Shown: positions 10,543-22,593 of the stretch, one piece after another
Layout of the letters: each line of letters opens with the position of its first letter
Position numbering within the stretch: the first letter of the stretch is position 1
Assembly (NCBI GenBank): GCA_013146195.2
Contig: CM028381.1
Coordinates: 99,547,002-99,611,001, forward strand
Source of the DNA: Codonopsis lanceolata
Lineage: Eukaryota; Streptophyta; Magnoliopsida; Asterales; Campanulaceae
Length of the DNA: 64,000 bases
Direction of reading: 5' to 3'
Position numbers and translations under genes: made by a program
The notes under the pieces: generated by a model
Seen by the model: only the letters and a program-made list of their open reading frames with translations
The model's database searches: none
Told to the model about the DNA's origin: nothing

Positions 10543-13398
10543 TGTAACGCCCCGTATTCTTGCATGTGCATTGTATGCTTGTCTTCTTACTTTCTTGGTT
10601 GAATTGTGAGCATGTCTACTTGTTATATAAATGTCTTAGAATCATTTATAGATCATTTTAAAAGTTCATAACATGTTTAGAATCACATAAACTTGTTTGT
10701 AGAATCGCCGGTTTAATCGCGTTGAATTTGGTCTTAGCGATTCCTCTCGTTGTTCGTATTTGCTTCTATTTCGACGTACGAAGTGTTCGTTGAGTTCTTG
10801 GCTTTCTATTCAAGTCTTATTCATGTTGAAACAAACCTATTTCATGCCCAAGACATCCTAGATTGATTGAGGTTTGATTGTAGTTTGATCCGTTGTTCAT
10901 TTGTCGCGTGGTTCGCGCCTTGTCCTAGCTCGTTCCGGGAGTTGTTCGGGTGTGTTTCCGACTCATTTTGAGTAGGGTTAGACCTTAGAATGGTTGCCCA
11001 AAAGTTTGGGACCATTTAGATCAAGTTTAGACCAAGTTTTAGAGGTTAGCCGAGGCGGCGCATGAGTGGTGAGGCGCCCGCCTCAACCGAGAGTAATTTC
11101 GATTGGTCCGAACTTTGGGAGAGGCTCTGTTGTTGAGGCGGCCGCATGGCCTTAGTGAGGCGCCCGCCTCACTTGTTTCTCTCTACGGGTGATTTGTTCT
11201 GTTTGAAATTTGACGAATTGCTTACTTTAAACCCCTACTTAAACCTATCCTAAACCTCCCTAACCCTTCCTACTTAAGTCCTAACATCCCTAACTTATTT
11301 TTAATGATGGATTAGGAGGCTTGTAGATCATCCAAACCCTATCCTAAGAATCTCAAAGGGACCACAAGTGGTTGACACTTGTCCCACCCACTTTTTGACC
11401 ACTTATAAGCCCAAAATCAGATTTTTGACCCTCATATCTCTCCCTCACTTTTCAAAAACGAATTTCCATCTTCTCCAAGACTCTTCCATGGTTGCTTGAG
11501 GTCTTCATCATCATCTACCTTCATCCATTCATCCATTGCCCAAGACTCATTCATTAAAGTTGAAGAGCTCATCAAGGGGAGCATTTCTATCCGAATAGTT
11601 CCTTCTAGTTCCTTCGTTGGTGTGTATCAAGTAAGTTACCTACTTAATCTTCTTCTTCTTCTAGTTCTCATTGACCCTAAGGAAGCAAAGTCTATGTTGG
11701 TTGAGGTCAATGAGGGCACTTGTATGCTTTACATGCTATATTGTGGTATGTTGAGATTTGATCTTGTTAGAGCATGTATAGGTTAAATGCTTGCTTGTGA
11801 AAGCCTATATTACTCTTTCATCTTGCCTATTTAAAGCTTTAAACATGTTAGAGACATGTATATTGTTTGTTGTTGGAAGTTTGTTCACAAGAAAATGCCC
11901 TAAATGGAGCCTACATTATATGTTGCTATGTTGATTGTGTTCTATTCTATGAAATGAACTCTATGATGAACTTGAATCACTTTGCATTGCCTTGGTGAGT
12001 TTATAATCTTGTTGAACCTAGAAATGACCTAGGTTGGGTTATGAAGCATATAGCTTCAATTTCTCCAAATTTGGGAATTTAGAGCAAAGACTCAACGGAG
12101 TCGACTTTAGGGAATAATTGAACGTGTTGAACCCTAGTTTCAATCCCTACGAAGTTCGGACACCGTTTGATTTGATTTACTCAAGTATGAGATTGGTTTG
12201 ATGATTTATGCAAGTTTTATGAAAGGTTGGTTTGTGCAATTTAATTTGCCTTGATATGACTTTATAGTAGAGATTGATACCTACTTGGTTGGTCGAGTTC
12301 GCTCTTGTCGAATTCGGTCTTTGATTGGTTTAGTCAAGTAAATATCTACTTGTGCATCACATCGAGTCCAGCTGGCATTATTTGATTTGTTTATCGGGTC
12401 AAGGTGGGACGATGCATCGCCTTCACGAATTATGGGATTCGTGCTCGCTATGGATCGCCGCACCTAGGACTTCACACACACCTCCATTGTTGGCGCAATG
12501 GGAAGTAGCCTTTGCGTATCGGTTAAGTGCCGCGTTGGCTTGCTATCTAGATCGAGTGGTACTTGATAAAAGTTGATGCATTCACGGAGCATCAATGTTG
12601 CACGATAAAGTATAATAAAGTTTATTGCGGGAACTTCTGAAGCTGGCCGTGACTATCATATCCTACTTGTATGAATTACTTTTCCGCACTTATATGAACT
12701 ATGTGCTAAGTGCTATATGATGATCATGTATGATAAATGAGATAGATGTCATGCTTTATAACATGAACATGCATTGTCGTAACTTACTAAGTCTTCGACT
12801 TACCCTATTTGTTTGCTTTGTCTTTCCTTAGATCCGAGCCGAGGAGACGGTCAGGAATAGACTTCGCTTGTACTTGTTTGGTTGGTTGTTTAGCGAGGTT
12901 TGCTCTTTTGGACTCTTGTTGTTAGACTTTTTATTTTTGGTAAGGGCGATGGGAAGCAAGTCATGTAGACTTAGCTTGGGTTTATGTTGTGTTTGTTATT
13001 GTAATAGACTTAACTACTTAAACTTGTAATCTTTTAGTAAGCCGACTTATATGTCGAGAACTTTGTTTATATGTGTATGGTTCACTACTATTTTCTTCCG
13101 CTAAAGCTCGTTATTTATTGTTGTTGTTGTTGTCTCAGGCATGTTGTGGCCGTTGAGTTTATTATAAGCATGTGTTAATAATTGTAGGAGTAGTTGTTGG
13201 GTTAAATTTGAACGCGTCGCCCGATGACTTGTTTAAATTAGGTTGCTTTTAGGCCAAGTGTAGCCGAGGTTGTTGTATGTATGCGATGTTGCGCCACATG
13301 ATTTTGTGATCTACTATGCATGCTTGTGTTATTATCTATTTGGGCCAGTAGCGACTCGGGATCTCGCATTGGAATTAGAATTAGATCGGGAATCACGA
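10543..13398 (+). repeat. Tekay 5' LTR (+ strand copy)
   Basis: Starts TGTAACGCCCCG and is collinear with the minus-strand LTRs. Its end is corrupted: where the intact copies read GGTCGTCACA then GTTGGTATCAGAGC, this copy reads AATCACGA then GGTTAATTATCGAGC (about 13391-13413), so both the terminal CA and the primer binding site are damaged. Two GC-rich TGAGGCGCCCGCCTCA-type dyads lie between about 11040 and 11175. Confidence 0.85.
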
Positions 13399-13499
13399 GG
13401 TTAATTATCGAGCTATAGGTTAGTATCGGCGGGGATAGGTTCCATGGCCTAGGTGGGTTGGTTATTTGTGTGATGATTCTAGCGTCGGTGAATTCTTGT

Positions 13500-14540
13500 A
13501 GGAGTTCGATGGAAAATCTAGGAATGGGAATGGCAGCGCGGTAGAGGTAGGCCGGAGAGGTCGTGGAACCGAGTTGAGAGGAAGTCTCGCCGCCATGAGG
13601 CTCCGGTGGAGTCGGGATATGGCGAGTTACAGGTATGTTGATGGCTTTTAGAGGGCCGGGGAGGTCAGGCTGGGGGAGTACCGCCACCGCTCGACGGGGA
13701 GGATCTTATACAGCAGAGGCAGGGGTGACACTCACCACTTGTAGAGAGGTTTCTTAAGCTAAAGCCTAGCTCATTTCTTGGGAACGAAGCCGAGAGGGCC
13801 GGGTGGATGGAGGAAATGATTAAGATATTATCCATGATGGGGTGTCTTGCAGCGAAGAGAGGGTTCGTTAGCAACCTTTATGTTTAAGGGGAAGCGCCCG
13901 AGCATTGGTGGTATGTGAAGAGAGTTGGGAGATGCGACAAGTTCCCATTACATGGGCCAATTTCCAAAAGAGAATTGAAGAGTATGTCTTGGGATGTGGT
14001 TCGCGGTAAAGAGGAGTTTATGATCTTGAGCAGGCGGCATAGGCGTGGCAGTATTACGCAAGTTCACGCACTGAGCCGATATTGCATTTATTCGATTCCT
14101 ACTGAGGCAAAGGAGAACACACAAGTTTGTGAAGGGGTTAAGAACCGAGCTTTAGGAAGCGATTTTAGCACTTAAGCTCACCGACATCGACCGCAGCTTG
14201 ATGTAGGCGTATGAGGCAGAAGCAAGACATTGATGAACAACAGGTTAAGAATAATGCTAGTAGTGCACTACTCGCACCAACAATCGTGGAAACAATTCGG
14301 TAATAGAAGGTTATCAAGGAACCGCTGATCGGAGAAGTTGGAGGCCAAGGTAGGCCACAATGGGAAACAAGGTAATAATATTTCTCGATCTAAGTGGGCA
14401 AGAAGAGTCGCAGAATGAAGCTATGATTTGTTCATTCCGCCAGAGGTCCGCACACAATTAGAGAGATGCTGGGGAAAAATGGGAAATGTTTCTATCATGA
14501 GATGGAACTATATGAAGAAGGATCATTCAAGTTTAAGGCT
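13500..14540 (+). pseudogene. Tekay gag, heavily frameshifted
   Basis: Recognised by alignment with the minus-strand copy. Short matching pieces include a retrotransposon gag segment at about 13740-13830 (RFLKLKPSSFLG-like, GWMEEMIKILSM-like), a piece near 14080-14120 (CIYSIPTEA) and the remains of the zinc knuckle at about 14484-14525, where only the first cysteine of the CX2CX4HX4C motif survives. No frame stays open for more than about 90 codons. Gag would form the particle shell; this copy cannot encode it as written. Confidence 0.75.
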
Positions 14541-14599
14541 AGTCACGGGTAACATCGGGCAGCTATGGGACTAAGAGAGATGGACTAAGAAACCTAAAG

Positions 14600-15879
14600 T
14601 CTGCCGGCTTGCGCTGATCGCGAGGTTCCTGGCTACACCGTGATTGGAGGTATTTTTCTATATTCGATCATAAGGCTCGAAGTTCTCATAGATCCGTGGA
14701 TCTTCACACTCATATGTTGCTTCACACTTTATTGAGAACCTCGCTTTTGCCTCAACTTCGCTATATTTGCTTGAAGTGTCTACCACCCCGGGAATATATG
14801 CCGCGCCTCAAGTGTTTAAGTCTTGTGATGTTTTGGTGGGTGACCACACTTTGCATGCGGATTTGGTAGTTCTTCCTATACGTGACTTTGATGTTATTCT
14901 TGGCATGGACCGCATGTGCTTATCATGCTATAGCTTGATCGCCATGAAAGAGAGTTACCTTTTATATGCCGTGCCTCGAAGCTTATTTGTGGGAGATCAT
15001 GCTTCGAGCGACGCGGCACTTTCATTTCTGCATCGAGGCTAGAAAATTATTATCTCAAGTGGTGCGTTATCTTGCATGCGTAGTTGATAAGAGGAAGTCT
15101 TCGCCTAACTTAGAAGAGGTCCCTGTGAAGGTGTGAATTTCCTCGATTTGTTTTCTACCGACTCATGCTATGCCAACCGATAGAGAACTAGAGTTTTGCA
15201 TTGAGCTTATTCCTGGGACTTCACCGATTTCTAAGGCACCATATAGATGGCACCCATGAGCTAGTGGAGTTGAAAACTCCGCAAGAACTCCTGAGATTGG
15301 TTTTGTTAAACCAAGTGTGTCGCCTCGCGCCTGCTTTGTTTGTGAGGAAGAAAGATGGGAGCTTTATGTGTGTATAGACTATCGAGAATCGAACAAGGTT
15401 ACAAGTTAAGAATAAGTATCCTCTACCCCACATCGATGACCTTTTTGATCGCTGTGCGGTCCATTGTCTACTCTAAGCTTGATTTGAGATTGGGGTTACT
15501 ACCGCTGAAGGTTAGAGAGGAAGACATCCCAAGACGCTTTTCGCACTAGGTATGGTCATTTTGAGTTTGTGGTGATGCCGCTTGGGTCGATTTAATGCAA
15601 TGTGTTCATGGATTCGATGAACCGAAGCTTTTTCACGCTTATCTCGATTGCTTTGTCGTAGTCTTCATTGATGATATTTAGTATATTCGAAGTCTCGAGA
15701 GGAGCATGAGAAACATTTTGAGGATCGTGTTGTCCATTCTTCGAGAGAAGCTCTCTTTACGCAAAGTTTAGCAAATGTGCCTTTCGCTCGAGGAAGCATC
15801 TTTCTCGGGGCACATAGTTTCGAGCCGGATAGCCGCTGATCCGCCTAAGATTGAAGCGATCTAATTGGAAGAGGCCTTA
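14600..15879 (+). pseudogene. Tekay protease and reverse transcriptase, frameshifted and cut
   Basis: The protease motif is degraded to IDPW near 14685. 14767-15042 translates to a recognisable segment (CDVLVGDHTLHADLVVLPIRD, VILGMD). Reverse transcriptase pieces run from about 15200 (ELIPGTSPISKAP) through VKPSV (15301), CVYRL (15364), a damaged RYGHFEFVVMP at about 15550 and FIDDI (15670) to the gap. More than ten indels relative to the intact copy are visible, many next to CG-containing positions. Confidence 0.75.
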
Positions 15880-15979
15880 NNNNNNNNNNNNNNNNNNNNN
15901 NNNNNNNNNNNNNNNNNNNNNNNNNNNNNNNNNNNNNNNNNNNNNNNNNNNNNNNNNNNNNNNNNNNNNNNNNNNNNNN
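15880..15979. other. Assembly gap (100 N)
   Basis: Exactly 100 undetermined bases, the usual placeholder for a gap of unknown size. The left side is Tekay pol and the right side is Athila RNase H, so the true content is unknown and the join is unproven. Confidence 0.97.
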
Positions 15980-17630
15980 GATATATTATGCTTCGAAACT
16001 CTCAATGCAGCCCAATGCAATTACACCACATCGGAGAAGGAGTTGTTGGCCATAGTCTTTGCATTCGAGAAGTTTAGATCTTATTTGCTGGGAGCAAAAG
16101 TAGTGGTGTTTTCAGATCATGCGGCACTCAAGTACCTTGTGGCAAAGAAGGAGTCTAAGCCCAGACTGATCAGATGGATTCTTCTGCTGCAAGAATTTAC
16201 ATGGGAAATTAAGGATTGCAAAGGGAAAGACAATTCCTGGTAGTCGATCATTTGAGCAAGTTGGTGCAAGAAGAAGAGCCCATACCAATTTCTGAAACGT
16301 TCCCGGATGAACACCTTTTCTTGGTGCAAGGTAAGTTAGGTAAGGAACCTTGGTATGCGGATATGGTTAATTTTTTGGTGACTGGAGTTTTTCCACAAGG
16401 AATGAATAGTTCAAAAAGAATAAAATCGAAGTGATTCTAAATACTATATATGGGATGAACCTTATCCGGCGTATTGTTCTCGATCAAGTCATTCTGCCTG
16501 TGGGCCAATGATGAGATTCATTCCATATTAGTATATTGTCATAACTATGCTTGTGGAGGTCATTTTGGTCCAAGACGAACAGCAAGAAAAATTTTGGATT
16601 GTGGATTTTATTGGGAAACTCTTTTCAAAGATGCCTATGTTTTTTGTAAAAGTTATGATAGGTGTCAAAAGATTGGGAATTTAACTTTGAGAGATGAAAT
16701 GCCCCAAGTTCCAATTTTAATTTGTGAAATTTTTGATGTTTGGGGATGGATTTCATGGGACCATTTCCAAGTTCTTTTGGTAATCTATATATTTTGCTTA
16801 TGTAGATTATGTTTCCAAGTGGGTAGAAGCAAAGGCTACCCTGACTAACGATTCGAAAGTTGTGGTGAGTTTTCAGTCTAACATATTTAGCAGTGTTTGG
16901 CATTCCAAGAGTCGTTATTAGTGATCAAGGGACTCATTTCTCGCAATCGAAGCGTGAAAGCATTGATGCTCAAGTATGGTGTACATCATAGAGTAGCAAC
17001 TACATACCATCCGCAAACAAATGGGCAGGCTGAAATTTCAAACAGAGAAATCAAAGGGATTTTGGAAAAGATGATAAATCCTAACCGAAAGGATTGGAGT
17101 TCGAGATTGGATGATGCGCTTTGGGCCTATCGGACAGCATACAAAACACCAATTGGTATGTCGCCATATCGATTGGTGTTTGGCAAAATGTGCTATCTTC
17201 CTGCCGACGAACATAGGGCTTATCAAAGGAAAGAGTGCAATATGAATCTTAAAATGGTCGGATTTGAAAGGAAGCCGCAACCGCAAGAATTAGATGAGTT
17301 GCGATTGAAGCCTATGATAGTGCGCGATTTTACAAAGAGCGGACTAAGAAGCTTCATGACAAAGTTGATTCGTCGAAAAAGTTTTGGCAAGAGGACAAAA
17401 GTATTGTTGCTTAACTCACGACTTAAACCGATGCCAGAAAGTTAAGGTCTAGATGGACCGTCCTTATGTGGTTGTGAGTGTTTTGACCAATGGAGTTTTT
17501 GAGATTCGTAGTCCGCATACTGTAAAGTGTTCAAGGTCAACTGACTCTACTGAAATTTTATTATGAGAATTTTGATGAGTCGGAAACCGTTGAAGAAATC
17601 ACGCTGGCCTACCCAATTTATGAGTAATAT
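15980..17630 (+). pseudogene. Athila RNase H and integrase (copy 3)
   Basis: Begins inside RNase H (IYYASKTLNAAQ-like, CNYTTSEKELLAIVFAFEKF, FSDHAALKYL at about 16110). A frameshift near 16240 precedes VVDHLSKLVQEEEP. The integrase zinc finger is at about 16530-16680 (YCHNYACGGHF, then SYDRCQKIG), the second core aspartate in ISDQGTHF near 16918, and the glutamate in GQAEISNREIKG near 17030. From 16966 to about 17300 the frame matches the minus-strand copy closely (YGVHHRVATTYHPQTNGQ), then several indels break the C-terminus, which ends near 17626 in YPIYE. Inactive as written. Confidence 0.86.
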
Positions 17631-18132
17631 TGAGGGTGGGCATCGGGTCTAGCTACGCACGGTAAATAGCGGCGCTAATTGGGAGGCAACCCAATGTTTT
17701 CAATTCTGTCTATTTTAATTTTGTTTTATTTTTATTTTTATTTTATTGCAATTTTAATTTTAGTTTTTCTTAGTTTTAGTTAGGTTGTTTTTTGTTTTTC
17801 TGATTTAATGTTGTTTTTTTTAGTTGGTTGTCACAAAGCAGTTTGAGAGCCTCATAGACCGGAGTCTGCATGCAGGTTAGAGTCTGCATGCAGTGGGAGA
17901 TACCGAGAGCATTCCATTTTTTTCGTGACGCAGAAAACTACAGGGGCTAAATGTACGCTTTGGAAACAAGGGCAAATAAGCGGTGAATAGGGAGAGGCCG
18001 CTCACATAAAAACGGCTAAGTTTCAAATTTGGGGCTTTTAAGCCCTAATTTCTTTTTCTCTCCAAACACGCACCTTCTTCTTCAACCAAATTGAGCGAAT
18101 TCTTCAACCATTGTTGTTCGCTCTTTCTAGCC
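17631..18132 (+). other. Athila pol-to-env spacer with conserved hairpin (copy 3)
   Basis: Non-coding. The hairpin ATTGGG/AGGCAA/CCCAAT lies at 17678-17695, preceded by GGTAAATAGCGGCGCT. A T-rich run follows (17700-17825), then CTGCATGCAG-containing sequence near 17868-17895 and a pyrimidine-rich leader up to the ATG of the env-like ORF. Confidence 0.7.
17678..17695 (+). other. Conserved post-integrase hairpin (copy 3)
   Basis: Six-base-pair stem ATTGGG/CCCAAT closing the loop AGGCAA, about 50 bases after the integrase stop. Confidence 0.6.
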
Positions 18133-19608
18133 ATGGCCCCGAAGAAAAGTGTTGCTCCTCCTCGCCGCTGCTCAAGTAGATCGCTTGTAATAATGCCACG
18201 CCGGTGGTCATACATCGACAGAGTGTGGAAATATCGACTTCGCTTCTTCTTCTTTTTAGCGGTTTCTTCTCCTTCTTCGCCGGATGCGATGCCACGGCTG
18301 CCTCCTACCTCTTCGACACTTCAAGCTCTCACCGCTTACCCCCAAGATCTCACAAAGCCGGTCCTTCGCGGCAACACGAAGCCCCACCAACCGAAGCCGC
18401 CTCCACAATCCCCTTTGAAGCTCACGAGCCTCGCCTCGGCCGCCGGTTGAATTGCTCAAGATCCCGAAGAGCTCAGAACCATTGACATTACCTATGTCAA
18501 TGTTTCCTCATTCTCAAGCGCAAGAAGCCTCGAGTCCTTAAAGGGAAAGCCGCATTTGATGTGGTGATTCATAGAGGGCAGTGCTTAAACTTCAACACCA
18601 AAACCTCCATCAAACGCAGCCCTGATATTCTGGTTCGCAGGATAATTGCAGGTAAAACCTTTCATCTTCCTACCTTGAACGCTCTAAATTTGTCTGCCAA
18701 GATAGCCAATTTTATGCGTAATATAGGATGGGATAATTTTTGGGTTGTCGACTTTCCTGCTTTTGATGAGTTGACTCGTGAATTTTATTGTACATTTGTG
18801 TTTAATATCGAAAAACTTTTTCCGCCGACACCTCGATACACGCTGCTTAATGGGGAAAGTCTTTAATATGTCTCGAATGCCTTTAACGATGCTCGCGCTT
18901 TATGTCGGGACTGCACCTCAATCGAGAGGGAGAGTTCGCTTTGTGAATATTGTGAGCCGCTCAATGCCGATCTAACTTGGCTCGATATTTTCGAACGACG
19001 TGGAACCGTATAATCCCGCTGCTCGAAAAGTAGTCAGATAAAAGATAATGCCTTGCAAATAATTCAAAAAATTTTGGCCTACAGTTTTTCAGGTAGAAAG
19101 GATGGCTCCAATATTTGTACAAAGCCGGAATTGTTTTTTTTATGGTGTATGATAAATAGGAAAAAGGTGAATCTTGGGTATTGGCTAGCAAGCCAATTTG
19201 TTGCAAGTTGTTAAAAAAGAAAACCCGCCCTTTGAGTCTAGGATCAGTCATCACTTTGTTGGCAGTAAATTTAGGTGTTTTGAATTTACAACAACATGAT
19301 TTAAATGTGGCTTGTGAATGTGAACCATTGGACATCAAATGTTTGTATAGAATGGGGCTTGTGAAATTTGTTGATGAGGCGATTCCTCCTCAGCCGGGTG
19401 TATCTACACCGAGCATCTACTTTACTTCCTCGCAGTGCCGCCGACCATCTTCTACCTCTGCTCCAGATTTGCGTGATCTCCATGCCGCGATGCAGGCTTA
19501 GATGCCAACCAACAAATTAGAAACCAATCGCCAGAATTTGCGTGCCATGCCGATGGCTTATTTTGATTTTGTTGGCTTTCACCCACAGCCTCCTCCTTCG
19601 TCTTCTTG
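18133..19608 (+). pseudogene. Athila env-like ORF (copy 3)
   Basis: The ATG at 18133 opens MAPKKSVAPPRRCSSRS, a basic N-terminus like a nuclear localisation signal. Frameshifts scatter the rest over all three frames: a Ser/Pro-rich region (18240-18450), then KTSIKRSPDILVRRIIAGKTF, LPTLNALNLSAKIANFMRN and WVVDFPAFDELTREFYCTFVF (18600-18810), the putative plant transposon protein domain, and KKTRPLSLGSVITLLAVNLG to MGLVKFVDEAIPPQPG (19215-19402). The minus-strand copy gives the same protein with fewer breaks. Its role in Athila elements is not established. Confidence 0.72.
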
Positions 19609-21201
19609 ATCAGGGAAGTTCTCCTCCCTTTTGCTTTTGTTATTTCATTTTTTTTCATTGAGGACAATGACAGGTTTTGGTGTGGGGGGGAATTGTTGTT
19701 TGGTTTGTTTGGATGTTGGATTGGTGGTATTTTGAATGTTGTTGAATTTTGGGTTTTGATAAACAAAAATGCATGTTTTATCTTGTTGTTGGAATTCTTT
19801 GTTATGAAGATATGATTCATGATTATGATGTTGTTTGGTTTGTTTGAAATTTTAATGTGCATGATCGTGGTTAAAGAGGAATTTTTAATCTGTGATGGAA
19901 TTTTAGTTGAAATGTTTCGTTTAAAGCAATTTGCATGTTTTTAGAAAATTTTTCTTCAGCCTGTTATGTATGCATGTGTCGACTTTTAGCCACTTAAAGT
20001 GAGATTTTGGGCCATTTATTATGGAGCATGTCATTCATTGTGCTCTCAGTTATTCTTGTGTGTTTTCTCACGCTCGGATGCTAATTCTAGAACTTGCACT
20101 TTGGTATACATCTTGAGATCACATTAATGAGTTTATGCACTAATATGATTAAGGCATTTAGGATTTGCCCAATTTTGACTATCTTTTTTCTATCCGACCC
20201 TTTTCAATATTAACCCTTAGTTAACCCTTTTGAGCCTTACCTATTTCTTTGACTAAACCAAATTTAATTAAACCTTAGCCTTTTTAACTTTCTTTTGACC
20301 AATGCCAAGAATTGTGGGTTTTGCATGTTCATTATAGGCTTTATGCAGTTGGTGAGCTGAATGTTAGAGAAAGTATGTGTTGTTTAGTCCAAGAAAGTCA
20401 GATGCTTGATTTTTGGGTTGGATGAAGTTCTGTTTTGAAGTATGAAAAAAGAGAATTTCATGTTGTTTAGTGGTCAGAAGCTTCAAGAAAAAAAAAGTGG
20501 TGGCAGCATGCCAAGAACTTGTGAAAGAAAAAAAGAAAAAAATAAATAAAGAAAAGAACTGAAAGTTTGAAGCAGTGAATAAGTGATTTAGAAAAGAAAA
20601 GCTGGAGCAGCAGTACTTCTCAATTTCAGATAGGTAGAAGGCTATAACTGAGGAATGGAGCTTCATCGATTTTTTTGGATGATAGTGAAGCTGAGATGTA
20701 ATGTGCAGTCCCACAATTTTCTTGGCATTTTAATTCACCTTATATTCCTCTACCATACCCTTTTTAAACCCTTAGCCCCGTTACAACCCTTGAAAAAGAC
20801 CTTTTTGATTGGTGCATTTAACTCATATTTAGTGATGGAGAGTTGATCAACTTGCAAGCTTATGGTAATTGCATTTCGTTGTGTTGAGTCGAGTGCTTAA
20901 TTACACATCCTTGTTTAAACACTTGAGTGAATGAGTGTCTCCGTGAGGATGGTAGAAGCATGCATACATGAAGGTTGAAGATTCATTTTCTGAAAACATG
21001 TTAGTTGTTTTAGATGGCACATTTCAACAATTCCATTACTTTGCTTGAATTTTAATTTTTCCTAGGGTCATGCACATTAGAATACTTGCATCCAAGAAAA
21101 TTCATGTCTTCATCAGTTGTTCTGTATACAAGGTTAAAACATGCATTGTTGTTTTGTTGAGGATGCTTGAGGACACGCATCGGTTTGGTGTGGGGGAATT
21201 T
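19609..21201 (+). other. Athila 3' internal non-coding region (copy 3)
   Basis: About 1.6 kb without coding potential. A purine-tract-like motif (GAGGACAATGACAGG then GGTGTGGGGGGG) lies at 19659-19690, right after the env-like ORF, and a second (GAGGACACGCATCGG then GGTGTGGGGG) at 21169-21195, right before the LTR. An A/G-rich run is at about 20485-20610. The same layout is seen inverted at 59522-61147. Confidence 0.75.
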
Positions 21202-22593
21202 TGATGGGAACCCAAAAGTGTAATAAATTTAGTTGGTTTTATGCTTATTTTAGAGCAAAACATTACACTTTTGGTTGGTTTTGTGTTGATTATGATGTAG
21301 GATCACAGGAAGCTGTAAAAGAGGAAAATGCTGGATTCAGACTAAGAGGAAAATTCGGGAGGTCACATGGGCATGTGATGTCAACAGCTTTGAGTTTAGC
21401 CGAACCAAGCATCGGGTTACGGGCAGATCTAGTAGAAAATTAGACAATGCAGTTATTATTGTCTAAATTCAGTTCATGTATTAAATCAAAACATTAATGT
21501 GCAAGTAGTGGGTGGTTTTGAGAAGTTAGTGGTAGTTTTAAAACTACCAAATGGTGGAGTTAGTGGGAGGAGATAATGTTATTTATGGAGGTATTCCCTG
21601 ATGAGTGAGGGAGGTCGGCCAGGGAGTGAGTTTTAGCAGGCAGTAAGTGTTGAGAAAGATAGTGTGAAACAATTGTGAGAAAGGGGGGTGATAAACTTGT
21701 AGTTTTCTTTAGGAGTTCTTAATCTGCTGGAAACAATACATCTTCTTAATTTTCTGTAAGTGTTTTTATTAATTATGTTTATTAGCTAAGTAATCTTTTT
21801 CCATCAATGGGAGATTGAGTCTCTTCCCTTTATTTCCGTGAGATCTAATTGATCTAACTCTTGTGTGGGTTTTAAATATTTATTTGTACTGAAGTTACAC
21901 GTAGGATGATTATTGTACTTAATTAATGTTTAATGGCCAGAATGTTAATTAATATAATAATCTAAAGCTAGTTAACGCCGTTGATCCGTAATTGTCCTCG
22001 GAGTTAACGAAGTGGCAAGTAGTACACCGTTTAGGCATCACAAGCATAATCGGACCGTACTACGGGTACGAATAATCGTTGTTACATGATATTGCTTCAA
22101 TACACATGGCTTTGAATCGGCTCTCGTGATCTTAATGCAACCGAAGTTATTAAATCTTACGAGCGTCTCGGGGGTTGTAACTCGGTTAGACGGTAATTAA
22201 CGAGCGTCTCTTAATTATCAATTCGGTAAGGAGAGATTGAGTGTTGGGCGTTCGTCGACGCTTTTAACCGGTTTATTTAAAATTCCATAAGATATTTTTG
22301 CATCGATGACCGGAAATAAAGGGCGAGATGAAATTGACTCATTGGCTGGGACTTAAATTTTATTGAGTTAAAGTAATTGTTAATTTGTTAGTCTAATTAA
22401 AGTTGCTCATTTTTAGCTTACTAGTCGTTAAATTTATTTTCTAGCTTAATTTAAAGTCCAAAATTGTGTTCTATCATTTCGATAAAATTCTAAAAGAAAT
22501 AAATTCGACGTTCCCTACGGATACGATCCCGACTTACCTTATACTCGTTATTAGGAAGAAGGTGAATTAATTTTGACGATTTGACATTCGTCA
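21202..22593 (+). repeat. Athila 3' LTR (copy 3)
   Basis: About 1392 bp from TGATGGGAACCC to GACATTCGTCA, with imperfect inverted ends (TGATG/CGTCA). It directly follows a purine tract and is collinear with the minus-strand LTR at 58057-59521. Confidence 0.85.

Larger units (their letters stand above)
10543..15879 (+). mobile_element. Tekay-lineage chromovirus, + strand, truncated by assembly gap
   Basis: The 5' LTR (10543-13398) and a gag-pol region match the complete minus-strand Tekay at 36809-47187 throughout. The body ends at the N gap, in the connection region after reverse transcriptase. Flanking bases CACCT precede the LTR; the partner target duplication is not in the window. The internal region is peppered with small indels relative to the other copy. 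Confidence 0.88.
15980..22593 (+). mobile_element. Athila-lineage element, second subfamily, 3' half (copy 3)
   Basis: RNase H, integrase, spacer hairpin, env-like ORF, 3' internal region and 3' LTR in that order on the + strand. It is collinear with, and clearly the same subfamily as, the minus-strand element at 58057-64000. The 5' half is lost in the gap. After the LTR, Tat-lineage coding sequence begins at once, which suggests insertion into a Tat element. Confidence 0.88.

Noticed and set aside
11496..11786. Open frames inside the Tekay LTRs as genes
   Set aside because: They lie in LTR sequence, are not preserved between the three LTR copies and contain no domains.
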